DNA of 9,360 nucleotides from an uncultured Gemmatimonadota bacterium (GTDB lineage: Bacteria; Gemmatimonadota; Gemmatimonadetes; Gemmatimonadales; Gemmatimonadaceae): positions 1 through 9,360 of the forward strand of contig CAMLDY010000098.1 of NCBI GenBank assembly GCA_946478895.1, read 5' to 3'. The stretch's first letter is position 1. Every line of letters starts with the position of its first letter. A model generated the notes under the pieces. It saw nothing but the letters and a program-made list of their open reading frames with translations, searched no databases and was not told the origin of the DNA. This document shows, piece after piece, positions 1 to 6,580 of the stretch. The translations under genes and the position numbers were made by a program.

Positions 1-1
1 T

Positions 2-457
2 CGCGCCCGCGAGCTGGGTTGCGGAGTCAATTTCAGCTGCTACACCGACGCCAAGAACGGCAATGCGCAGGGGCTGATTCGCGACGACCAGACCGGCCAG
101 GTCCAGGACGTCATCACCCAGCTTCTCGACTACAAGCGCCGGAACCGCGGTGTGATCACGAACTCGGACTATTACCTCGAGCAGCTGCCGCGTTACGTGC
201 GCGGCGAGATGAAGGAGCCGTGCCGCTCGGGGATGCGGACCATTCACATCGATCCGACGGGCCAGGTGAAGCGGTGCCCGGATTTCCCGGTGGACTTTCA
301 CTGGAAGGATTTTCAGAAATACCGGCCGATCGACTGCAATGCGTGCTACTACGCGTGTCGGGGGGAGGCGCAGGCGCCGTTGAAGTTCTCGAGGGTGCTC
401 GATGTCATGGCGTCGCCGACCCGGGGGCTTCCGGTGATGGGAGGGAGAGCAAACTGA
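2..457 (+). CDS. Radical SAM protein, C-terminal part with SPASM-like domain (5' end outside window)
   Basis: The reading frame is open from the window edge to the TGA at 455-457, so this is the last 151 residues of a longer protein. The cysteine pattern is visible: Cys (221-223), then x12-G-x4-Cys (275-277), matching the Cx9-15Gx4C half of SPASM domains, followed by C-x2-C-x3-C (335-358) in DCNACYYACRGE. SPASM domains bind auxiliary Fe-S clusters at the C-terminus of radical SAM enzymes that modify peptides or other substrates. The pattern is shorter than the classic seven-Cys SPASM, because I see no further cysteine after the CxxC cluster. Two more cysteines lie near the visible start (GCGVNFSC). 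The radical SAM core with CxxxCxxC is not in the window, so the family is inferred from the tail alone and no substrate can be named. The stop codon lies within the palindromic element that follows. Confidence 0.7.
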   Translation, partial: RARELGCGVNFSCYTDAKNGNAQGLIRDDQTGQVQDVITQLLDYKRRNRGVITNSDYYLEQLPRYVRGEMKEPCRSGMRTIHIDPTGQVKRCPDFPVDFHWKDFQKYRPIDCNACYYACRGEAQAPLKFSRVLDVMASPTRGLPVMGGRAN

Positions 458-572
458 AGACTACCGGCGGGAGGCCGTGGGCGGGCCGGCTCGAGGCCGC
501 GTGCTCAACAATAATGCGCTTTAGCCCGTGGCCGCTCGCCGTGTGGCCCGCGGCCTCCCGCCGGTAGTCTTC
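456..572. repeat. Palindromic (REP/MITE-like) element with 22-bp perfect inverted arms
   Basis: Positions 456-477 and 551-572 are exact reverse complements over 22 bp. They enclose a 73-bp centre that has further partial self-complementarity; for example 493-501 can pair with 549-557. Each arm contains the core GGCGGGAGGC (466-475, and inverted at 553-562). The block AACTGAA at 452-458 lies just outside the left core. The same core and block recur in the inverted repeats around the S23/IVP gene at 5946-6520. The left arm begins inside the stop codon of the upstream gene, so the hairpin would form at the very end of that mRNA and could act in termination or 3'-end protection. There is no T-run after it, so it is not a classical intrinsic terminator. 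Positions 573-608, up to hutI, show no clear promoter. Confidence 0.8.
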
Positions 573-608
573 TTTGGTAGTTAACAACTCCAACGCCACC
601 GCGACGCC

Positions 609-1916
609 GTGAGTGACCTCCTCTTCCTGAACGCATCCCAGATCGTAACCTGCGCCGGCCCCCCTCGCGCGCGCCGCGGGCAGGAGATGCGCGAAGCTGG
701 GGTCCTTACCAAATCCGCAGTTGCCGTCAGCAACGGCCGCATCGCGATGCTCGGCGCCGCGAGTGATCTCCGCAACGCTTTCCCCAACGCGGATATCGTC
801 GATTGCCGCGGCGGCGTTCTCACGCCGGGTCTCGTCGATTCGCACACCCACGCGGTGTTCGGAAAGCCCCGCTTCGAGGAGCACGAGCTCCGCGCGGCGG
901 GACACGATTACATGGAGATCGCGAAGCGGGGTGGCGGCATTCACGCATCGGTGCGCGATTTTCGGGAGCGCAGCGAGGACGAGCTGTACGATCTCGCGGT
1001 CGCGCGTATCACCGAGCTCGCGTCGTACGGCACCACCACCCTCGAGATCAAGAGCGGCTACGGACTTTCAGTCGAGGACGAGCTCAAGGCGCTGCGGGTG
1101 ATCGGTCGCCTCGCCGAGCGAATGCCGCTTCGGATCGTTCCAACCTGGCTCGGAGCCCACGAGATCCCACATGAATACCGCGCCAGCGACGCCGCGCGCG
1201 CGGGCTACGTCGCGCTGCTCATCGACGAGATGCTGCCGAAAGTAATCGCGCAGCGCATCGCTCGATTCGCCGACGCCTTTTGCGAGCCGGGGGTTTTCAC
1301 GGTGCCAGAGACCCTCCGCATTCTCGAGGCATCGCGCGCCGCGGGACTCGGGCTCAGGCTCCACGCCGACGAGCTGGAGCCTTGCGGCGGCGCCGAGTTG
1401 GCCGCGTCGATCGGCGCGATCTCGGCGGACCATCTGGCAGCGATCTCGCCGGCGGGAATCAAGGCTCTGGTCACTTCAGCGACCGTCGCGACCCTGCTGC
1501 CGGGAACCATGCTCTTCCTCGGCAGGCCAAAGCAGGCCCCAGCCCGCGCCCTCATCGACGCGGGAGCGGCGGTCGCCATCGCCTCCGATTTCAATCCCGG
1601 GACTTCCCCGACAGTTAACTTTCCCTTGATGCTGACGCTCGGTGTCAGCCAGCTACGCATGAGTACCGCGGAGGTGCTCGTCGCCGCGACGGTCAACGGT
1701 GCCGCGGCAGTGTCGCTGGCGGGTGAAATCGGTCAGATTGCGCCCGGTTTCGCTGCCGATCTCGCTCTCTTCGCCATCAGCGATGTGCGAGAGTTGCCAT
1801 ACTGGTACGGCGCACGTCTTTGTGTCGGGTCGTGGAGGGCTGGCGCGCCTTGTCACCCCTATGAAAACCTAGGTAAGTTGAACCCTCGTCTCCCGGAGAA
1901 TGTCCCAGCCGGGTAA
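609..1916 (+). CDS. hutI: Imidazolonepropionase (histidine degradation)
   Basis: HutI (EC 3.5.2.7) is the third enzyme of histidine catabolism. It hydrolyses 4-imidazolone-5-propanoate to N-formimino-L-glutamate in the cytoplasm, using an amidohydrolase TIM barrel with a divalent metal. Family landmarks are clear: metal-binding HxH at H79/H81 (DSHTHAVFG), the substrate-contact region GTTTLEIKSGYG (141-152), GAHE (182-185, H184), LHADE (H252), SADH (H275) and the metal Asp in ASDFNPGTSPT (D327). Its 435 residues are slightly above the usual 400-420. The start is GTG at 609, because the first strand LLFLNASQIVTC typical of the family begins right after it. No convincing Shine-Dalgarno site is seen. 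No hutH, hutU or hutG lies in the window. The next gene begins 24 bp downstream, so the two may be co-transcribed although their roles look unrelated. Confidence 0.95.
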   Translation: MSDLLFLNASQIVTCAGPPRARRGQEMREAGVLTKSAVAVSNGRIAMLGAASDLRNAFPNADIVDCRGGVLTPGLVDSHTHAVFGKPRFEEHELRAAGHDYMEIAKRGGGIHASVRDFRERSEDELYDLAVARITELASYGTTTLEIKSGYGLSVEDELKALRVIGRLAERMPLRIVPTWLGAHEIPHEYRASDAARAGYVALLIDEMLPKVIAQRIARFADAFCEPGVFTVPETLRILEASRAAGLGLRLHADELEPCGGAELAASIGAISADHLAAISPAGIKALVTSATVATLLPGTMLFLGRPKQAPARALIDAGAAVAIASDFNPGTSPTVNFPLMLTLGVSQLRMSTAEVLVAATVNGAAAVSLAGEIGQIAPGFAADLALFAISDVRELPYWYGARLCVGSWRAGAPCHPYENLGKLNPRLPENVPAG

Positions 1917-1940
1917 GTCATATTACTCGGCCGCCACTTA

Positions 1941-4316
1941 ATGTCCAACGTCGACAAGCTGAAAAAAAAGGCTGCCGAATTTGAGCAGAAAAAGCAGTTC
2001 GACCGCGCGCTCGAGGTGTATCTCCAGATCATCGAAGCAACCGGCGGGACTGATGATCGCGACGTAACGGTCTTCAACCGGGTTGGCGACCTCTACCTGC
2101 GGCTCAACAAGACCGATCAGGCGGTCAATTACTACGAGCAGGCGGTCGATCTCTACACCGATGGCGGATACCTCAACAACGCCATCGCGTTGTGCAACAA
2201 GATCCTCCGCCACGCGCCCCAGCGGCACCAGATCTATTACAAGCTCGGTAAGATCTCCGCCAAAAAGGGCTTCAACAGCGACGCGAAGAAGAACTTCCTC
2301 GAGTACGCCGACCGGATGCACCGCGCCGGCAAGGATACCGACGCCTTCAAGGCGCTCCAGGAATTCGCCGATCTCTGTCCCGGACAGGACGACATCCGGC
2401 TGATGCTCGCTGACCAGCTCGCCAAGGCCGGCAAGAACGCCGAGGCGATCGAGCAGCTGCAGATCCTCCACGAGTCCCTCGATGCCGAAGGCCGCACCGC
2501 CGAAGCCGAGGCGACCGTCCAGCGGATGAAGAGCCTCGACCCCAACGTCGAGCCGCGCCGGTCCAAGACTCCGGTGAAGAGCGATTCCGGCGGGCTGGTC
2601 TTCCTCGATGTTGGCGCTTCGCCGGTGAAACCGATGCCCAAGGTCGGTGGCCGCGAAGCTCGCCGCCCGGCTACGCCACCGCGTCGGCCGGCGACACCGC
2701 CGCACGTCCAGCCACCACCCGAGATCGACCAGCTCCAGGAGCTCGAGCCGCTGCCTGACTTCGAGCCCATCAATCCCGACGCCGAGCCGCCGCTCCACGG
2801 CGAGCTCACGAGCGATGCGGGAATGTCGATGGAGCTGGAGCCGGAGATCGAGCCTGAGCCTGAGGTCGAGCTGGAACCGACGACGATCCCGGGTTTGGAG
2901 CCGACCGCGTCCGGCCACGACCTCCATGAGGCGTCGACGCTCGGTGAGATCGAGCCTACGTTCGACCTGTCGGTCAGCGATGTCGACATCTCGCCGCTCG
3001 AGGGCCTGGAATCTTCCGCCGATCCGACCGCCTTTGCCTCCGAGGCCGAAAATCCGATCGGACAGAGCGGAGTCGAGGGACTGATCTCGTCTGACTCCGG
3101 TTTTGGCGTCGCCGAGCCAGGGCTCGGCGAGCCGCTGTCAACCGAAGATCCACTCGCGGGTCTCAACATCCTCGAGGACGACCGCCTCTATGCCGAGGAG
3201 ACTCCCGCCGAACAGCCGGTAGCGGAGCGTGAAGCGCACGTCGCTGGGGACGATGTTCCGGCGATCGAATCGATGGAGCTGGACATCGGTCACGTCGAGC
3301 TCCACGAAGAGCCAGCGGAGCCCGAACGCGAGCCTGAAGAGGAAGAGGAACCGTACGAGCCCGAACCGGTTGCTGCGCGCGCGGACGAGGAAGAAGAGGA
3401 GCCGGACGAGGAAGAGGTCGAAGAAGAGGTCGAAGAAGAAGAGCCGGCGCCGCCGCCCAAGCCGACGCGTCCGCGGCTCGTCGAGCCGACGAGGGCCGCC
3501 GAGCAGGCGAGAGCCAAGGCGCCCGAGCCGACGAGGCCCAAGCTGGTGGAGCAGAGCAAGGCCAAGCTCGAGCCGCTTCGCATGACGCGCCCCAAGCCGA
3601 AGAAGGGCAAGACCCCGGTGCGCGAGGAATCTTCCTCACAGCGGCAGCCGGTGAATCCTTTCATGCGGCCACGCGGGAAGTCCAAGCCGTCGCCAAAGGC
3701 TCCGCCGCGCGTTGCGACCCCGCCCACCGAGATTCCGCGGGCAGCGACGCCGAAGGAGAACCCGCCGCAGCGCAGCGACGACAATTTCGTCGATCTCGGC
3801 GACTGGCTGCGCGAGGATCGCGGCCCGCGCTCGACCCGCATGGTGGCGCAGGAAGACCACAATCGTGGGGAAGGCGAGCAGGCGGACTTCACCGACATGC
3901 TCGAGAAATTCAAGGCGGGCGTAGCGGCTAACGTCGACGAGGAAGACTTCGACAGCCACTACGATCTCGGCATTGCGTACAAGGAGATGGGCCTCATTGA
4001 CGAAGCCATTGCCGAATTCCAGAAAGCGCTGCGCGGCGCAACCCAGCGCATTCGCGCGTACGAGGCGCTCGGCCAGTGCTTCATCGATCGCAACGAGCAC
4101 GACGTCGCGATCACCGTGCTCGGTCGCGCGCTCCGTGAGCCCGGAATGGAAGACGAGGATCTGATCGGCGTGCTTTATCTCCTCGGCTTTGCGTCGGAAG
4201 GCAGCAAGAAGCCGCGCGATGCAGCCGCTTATTATCAGAGAGTGTTCGCCATCGACATCGATTTCCGTGATGTCAGCAAGCGACTCAAGCAGATGACCAA
4301 GGCGGCGTCGAAGTGA
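1941..4316 (+). CDS. Large TPR protein with acidic disordered middle
   Basis: This 791-aa protein has three parts. Residues 1-205 form helical TPR-type repeats (for example FNRVGDLYLRLNKTDQAVNYYEQA and the IYYKLGKISAKKG unit). Residues about 206-645 are low complexity, rich in Pro, Glu, Asp and Ser, with Glu runs at about 468-507 followed by a Lys/Arg/Pro-rich stretch to about 600. Residues about 649-791 form a second TPR block (HYDLGIAYKEMGLIDEAIAEF). A conserved-looking motif, FVDLGDWLRED (616-626), precedes the second block. No signal peptide or membrane segment is visible, so it is probably cytoplasmic. TPRs bind proteins, so a scaffold role joining two partners through a flexible linker is an inference; I do not recognise a named family. 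The ATG at 1941 has no strong Shine-Dalgarno site. Its end overlaps the polyprenyl synthetase start by 4 bp, which implies translational coupling. Long antisense frames over this gene are composition artefacts. Confidence 0.85.
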   Translation: MSNVDKLKKKAAEFEQKKQFDRALEVYLQIIEATGGTDDRDVTVFNRVGDLYLRLNKTDQAVNYYEQAVDLYTDGGYLNNAIALCNKILRHAPQRHQIYYKLGKISAKKGFNSDAKKNFLEYADRMHRAGKDTDAFKALQEFADLCPGQDDIRLMLADQLAKAGKNAEAIEQLQILHESLDAEGRTAEAEATVQRMKSLDPNVEPRRSKTPVKSDSGGLVFLDVGASPVKPMPKVGGREARRPATPPRRPATPPHVQPPPEIDQLQELEPLPDFEPINPDAEPPLHGELTSDAGMSMELEPEIEPEPEVELEPTTIPGLEPTASGHDLHEASTLGEIEPTFDLSVSDVDISPLEGLESSADPTAFASEAENPIGQSGVEGLISSDSGFGVAEPGLGEPLSTEDPLAGLNILEDDRLYAEETPAEQPVAEREAHVAGDDVPAIESMELDIGHVELHEEPAEPEREPEEEEEPYEPEPVAARADEEEEEPDEEEVEEEVEEEEPAPPPKPTRPRLVEPTRAAEQARAKAPEPTRPKLVEQSKAKLEPLRMTRPKPKKGKTPVREESSSQRQPVNPFMRPRGKSKPSPKAPPRVATPPTEIPRAATPKENPPQRSDDNFVDLGDWLREDRGPRSTRMVAQEDHNRGEGEQADFTDMLEKFKAGVAANVDEEDFDSHYDLGIAYKEMGLIDEAIAEFQKALRGATQRIRAYEALGQCFIDRNEHDVAITVLGRALREPGMEDEDLIGVLYLLGFASEGSKKPRDAAAYYQRVFAIDIDFRDVSKRLKQMTKAASK
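3414..3437 (+). repeat. 12-bp tandem duplication in acidic linker
   Basis: The unit GAGGTCGAAGAA occurs twice in direct succession (3414-3425 and 3426-3437) inside a purine-rich GAA/GAG tract. It encodes repeated E-V-E-E. Because the unit is a multiple of three, gain or loss of a copy keeps the frame, so linker length could vary between strains. Confidence 0.75.
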
Positions 4317-5338
4317 GATCTGCCGCGGCAGAGGGCGGCGAGCAGGTGAACGTCAGCGCGCGTCCCGGCGTCAGCCTCGCGACCATTCAGCAGCCGATTC
4401 GCTCCAGGCTCGACGACGTGCTGCAGACGATGGCGCGGATAGTCTCCAGCGACCTGCCGCTCGTCGGCCAGGTGAGCGCGCACCTGCTCGCGATGCGCGG
4501 GAAGATGTTTCGCCCGACGATCCTGCTCCTCTCCAGTGAAGTCGAGGAGAAGGGACAGGAGAAGGCGGTCACCCTCGCTGCATCGCTCGAGCTCATTCAC
4601 CTGGCCACCCTCGTTCACGACGACGCGGTGGATCACTCGGCGCTGCGCCGCGGGATGCCGACCGTGAATGCGATGTTCAGCCACCAGGTGTCGGTGATCA
4701 TGGGCGACTTCCTGTATTCATCCGCGCTCACCCACCTCGTCGCGCTCGGCGATCTCGAGGCGCTCCAGGCGTTGACCCGGGCGTCCACGGAGATGACTTT
4801 GGGCGAGATGCGGCAGCTCGCGGTAACGGATCCACTCGCGTTTACGGAGCGCGAGTATTACGCGTTGATCCGTTCGAAGACCGCGTCGCTGATGCGCGCC
4901 GCGTGCGAGCTGGGCGCGCTGTCGGGTGCCCGCAAATACACCGACCCATTGGGAGATTTCGGCGAGAACCTCGGCATGGCGTTCCAGATCGCCGACGATC
5001 TGCTGGACTATCGCGAGCAGAAAGAGACGACGGGGAAGCCGTCGGGGAACGACTTGCGCGAGCACAAGGTGACCTTGCCGCTGATCTACGCGTTGCGCGA
5101 GATGCCGGCGGCATCGCTGCGTGAGGTGAAGCACCTATTTGCCAGCGAGGCCGTCACCGATGAAGACATCGCGACGGTCGTCGGCATCGTCGAAGAGAAC
5201 GGAGGCTTCGAGTACGCGCGGGCGCGTGGCGAAGAATTCGCCGACCAGGCGCAGAATGCGCTGAATGACCTGCCCGACAACGTGGCGCGCCAATCCCTCA
5301 GCGCGTCAATTTCCTACGTCATGGAGAGACATTCGTAA
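4313..5338 (+). CDS. Polyprenyl diphosphate synthase (all-trans, probably long chain)
   Basis: This all-trans isoprenyl diphosphate synthase condenses isopentenyl diphosphate onto an allylic primer to build the tail of menaquinone or a related lipid. Visible motifs are GKMFRP (63-68, the GKxxRP substrate site), the first Asp-rich motif DDAVD (103-107), the second, DDLLD (228-232, in FQIADDLLDY), and GKPSGNDLREHKVTLP (241-256). The residue five places before the first motif is Ala98. A small residue there is associated with longer products, so a quinone-tail enzyme (IspB/HepT type) is more likely than farnesyl or geranylgeranyl synthase. At 341 aa it has the usual length of about 320-340. Start: the GTG at 4313 overlaps the upstream TGA (GTGA). 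An in-frame GTG at 4346 would remove 11 unconserved residues and is an alternative. The downstream DUF4321-like gene overlaps its stop by 1 bp. Confidence 0.92.
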   Translation: MRSAAAEGGEQVNVSARPGVSLATIQQPIRSRLDDVLQTMARIVSSDLPLVGQVSAHLLAMRGKMFRPTILLLSSEVEEKGQEKAVTLAASLELIHLATLVHDDAVDHSALRRGMPTVNAMFSHQVSVIMGDFLYSSALTHLVALGDLEALQALTRASTEMTLGEMRQLAVTDPLAFTEREYYALIRSKTASLMRAACELGALSGARKYTDPLGDFGENLGMAFQIADDLLDYREQKETTGKPSGNDLREHKVTLPLIYALREMPAASLREVKHLFASEAVTDEDIATVVGIVEENGGFEYARARGEEFADQAQNALNDLPDNVARQSLSASISYVMERHS

Positions 5339-5625
5339 TGCCACCACCGCCACGCGGCCACAACAGGCGCGGCTCATTGTTTCACGCGTTGGTGCTCGCC
5401 TCGGGATTCGTGATAGGCGGCCTGCTGACGCAGGTCGGTCGCCGGTTCCTGCCGCCCGGCGCGGCGAAGGAATTCTTCACGACGGGAGTGACGCCGTCGA
5501 TCGGGCCGCTGCCGATCGATTTGATTATCCTTAAGTTCGCACTCGGTCCGATCGCGCTCGATGTGTCACTTTTGAGCCTGCTCGGGGTACTGGTGGCCTA
5601 CCTCATCGCACGTTCGCTCTTCTAG
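5338..5625 (+). CDS. Small membrane protein, DUF4321-like
   Basis: This 95-aa protein has a basic N-terminus (residues 1-14), a first hydrophobic segment with glycine zipper character (about 17-31, ALVLASGFVIGGLLT), a central stretch ending in LPIDLIILKFALGPIALDVS (about 58-77), and a second membrane helix (about 78-95, LLSLLGVLVAYLIARSLF). The layout of short cytoplasmic tail, GG-containing helix, a beta-like stretch of the form LDL..LxFxLGxxLxLN, then a helix ending in Leu-Ile-Ala-Arg matches my recollection of the DUF4321 family, which has no known function. The start ATG overlaps the TAA of the prenyl synthase gene (TAATG), a sign of translational coupling. tatA follows after 9 bp. The position suggests a role in the inner membrane, but no specific activity can be inferred. 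Confidence 0.8.
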   Translation: MPPPPRGHNRRGSLFHALVLASGFVIGGLLTQVGRRFLPPGAAKEFFTTGVTPSIGPLPIDLIILKFALGPIALDVSLLSLLGVLVAYLIARSLF

Positions 5626-5628
5626 GAG
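5624..5628 (+). promoter_or_regulatory. Ribosome binding site of tatA
   Basis: AGGAG lies 6 nt before the tatA ATG and overlaps the stop codon of the preceding gene. It is the clearest Shine-Dalgarno site in the window and fits strong re-initiation on tatA. Confidence 0.75.
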
Positions 5629-5634
5629 TCTTCC

Positions 5635-5904
5635 ATGTTTGGCAATCTGGGATTTCCCGAGCTGTTGATCATCATGGTGGTGATCCTGCTTCTGTTTGGC
5701 GCGAAGCGGATCCCCGAGATCGCGGGCTCGATGGGCAAAGGGATCAGGGAATTCAAGAAGAACATCAATGAGGCGAGCCGCGAGATAACCGCCGAGCCCC
5801 GGCCGTCGCTCGAGGACACTCAGGCGAGACTGTCGCCGGCGGAGCTGGAGAGGAGAAGGCAGGCGGAGGAGACGGAGCGGGCGGCACCCAAGCGGTTGCT
5901 GTAG
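5635..5904 (+). CDS. tatA: Sec-independent protein translocase subunit TatA
   Basis: TatA/TatE-type component of the twin-arginine pathway, which forms the channel that moves folded proteins across the inner membrane. The protein has 89 residues. The N-terminal segment FGNLGFPELLIIMVVILLLFG (2-22) is the short membrane helix with the family Glu (E9, in PELL), followed by the hallmark FGAKRIPEIAGSMGKGIREFKK (21-42), which is the hinge and amphipathic helix, and then a charged, Glu/Arg-rich tail. The exact FG hinge and FKK end favour TatA over TatB. The ATG at 5635 has a good ribosome site (AGGAG). No tatB or tatC is present in the window, so TatBC would lie elsewhere or this is a stand-alone tatA. 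It is the last gene of the + strand run, and the S23/IVP element begins 42 bp after its stop. Confidence 0.95.
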   Translation: MFGNLGFPELLIIMVVILLLFGAKRIPEIAGSMGKGIREFKKNINEASREITAEPRPSLEDTQARLSPAELERRRQAEETERAAPKRLL

Positions 5905-5945
5905 GTCCTGGCTCGCAGGCTGGGCAGGGTCTCGCAGACAAAGGC

Positions 5946-6008
5946 AACTGAACGGGCGGGAGGCGTCGGTTCTGCAGGCGCCCGGCGAGAGGTTAAGACC
6001 GTGGGACG
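5946..6008 (+). repeat. Left inverted repeat arm of S23/IVP unit
   Basis: The arm holds AACTGAA (5946-5952), the core GGCGGGAGGC (5955-5964), a variable middle and a conserved inner block (about 5991-6008). The inner block covers the stop codon and the last four or so codons of the S23/IVP gene, which reads on the opposite strand. The region 5905-5945, between tatA and the arm, contains no gene and no T-tailed terminator. Confidence 0.75.
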
Positions 6009-6382
6009 TTGTCGCGCGCCAATCGGGGCGTTGATACAACCCGATTTCGCAGTCCGTGCAGCATCTTTCGGACCTCTATCACCTGATCCGTAAGTGACCG
6101 AAAATCCGGTTCGCTGATCGCGCGCACGTCCCGCGCGACGATGAGATGGTACTCGAGCTCGGTTGTTGAATTCAGAGCGATAAGAATGAAGCGGGCAAAA
6201 TCCCTCCTGCTCGCCTGTCCCGCGCCTTCAACCAGGTTGGTTGGAATCGACAGCGCAGCCCGTATCATCTGTCCGCGCAGCGCCACGTCGTCGACGCCGC
6301 GGATTCGACACGCGACTCGGCGTACATTGAGCGCCAGAGCGTGCGCCTTTCTCCACACGATAAGATTCTTGAAATCGCTCAC
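5993..6382 (-). CDS. Four-helix bundle protein, 23S rRNA-intervening sequence (S23/IVP) family
   Basis: This 129-aa protein matches the S23/IVP family: the N-terminal FKNLIVWRKAHALAL (family FxxLxVWxKA), the LRGQMIRAALSIPTNLVEGAG block (family QxxRAAxSIPxNIAEG), the basic FARFILIALNSTTELEYHL helix, and an end with VRKMLHGLRNRV. Family members form toroidal pentamers of four-helix bundles with a basic surface; those encoded inside 23S rRNA intervening sequences gave the family its name. A relative (Avd) assists diversity-generating retroelements, but no reverse transcriptase is seen here. No ribosomal RNA flanks this copy. The start is GTG at 6382, directly before SDFKNL. The ribosome site is weak. 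Stop codon and last codons lie in the left inverted-repeat arm. It is convergent with tatA and points the same way as ppiD upstream of it. Confidence 0.9.
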   Translation of the reverse strand: MSDFKNLIVWRKAHALALNVRRVACRIRGVDDVALRGQMIRAALSIPTNLVEGAGQASRRDFARFILIALNSTTELEYHLIVARDVRAISEPDFRSLTDQVIEVRKMLHGLRNRVVSTPRLARDNVPRS

Positions 6383-6457
6383 CCCGAATCGAAGCGATTA
6401 ATTGGGGTTCCCGGCGCATCAATAGAATCGTGGGATGGTTATTCGCGCGCTGGGAAC

Positions 6458-6520
6458 CGTCCCACGGTCGTAACCTCGGGCCGGACGCCTGCTCACCAGA
6501 CGCCTCCCGCCCATTCAGTT
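6458..6520 (-). repeat. Right inverted repeat arm of S23/IVP unit
   Basis: This is the inverted partner of 5946-6008, with the inverted core at 6502-6511 and TTCAGTT at 6514-6520. It lies 75 bp upstream of the S23/IVP start codon, inside a 198-bp gene-free gap (6383-6580), and 60 bp downstream of the ppiD stop. On the + strand its inner part (6462-6476) reads Val-Pro-Arg-Ser-stop, as does the 3' end of the S23/IVP gene on the other strand. Confidence 0.75.
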
Positions 6521-6580
6521 TTCAGCTCCGAGGCACCCGTTCCGTTGCACTTTCGAAGTGACTTCCACTGCAGTTAGTCC

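Larger units (their letters stand above)
5946..6520. mobile_element. Palindrome-bounded unit carrying an S23/IVP gene
   Basis: A 63-nt sequence at 5946-6008 recurs inverted at 6458-6520. By eye 54 of 63 positions match, with no gaps. The arms enclose the four-helix S23/IVP gene, giving a unit of about 575 bp. Both outer ends begin with AACTGAA, then 2 nt later the core GGCGGGAGGC, the same blocks seen in the small palindrome at 456-572. Transcribed, the ends would pair into a long stem with the gene in the loop, the layout known for intervening sequences in 23S rRNA of Leptospira and Coxiella. I see no obvious target-site duplication next to the ends and no transposase. Mobility is inferred from the structure only. 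Confidence 0.7.

Noticed and set aside
456..572. Intrinsic transcription terminator
   Set aside because: The stem is far too long, the loop is 73 nt and there is no T-run after the right arm; a palindromic repeat element fits better.
405..944. A 179-aa antisense frame across the palindrome and hutI start
   Set aside because: It spans an intergenic palindrome and the conserved hutI N-terminus and shows no family motif.
1938..3169. Long antisense frames (329 and 310 aa) opposite the TPR gene
   Set aside because: They are made of repetitive Ser/Arg/Leu/Gly/Val-rich sequence mirrored from the TPR gene's codon bias; the + strand frame has real repeat domains and fits the gene order.
5993..6382. 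Diversity-generating retroelement accessory protein (Avd)
   Set aside because: Avd shares the four-helix fold, but no reverse transcriptase, template repeat or variable repeat is visible, and the sequence motifs fit S23/IVP.
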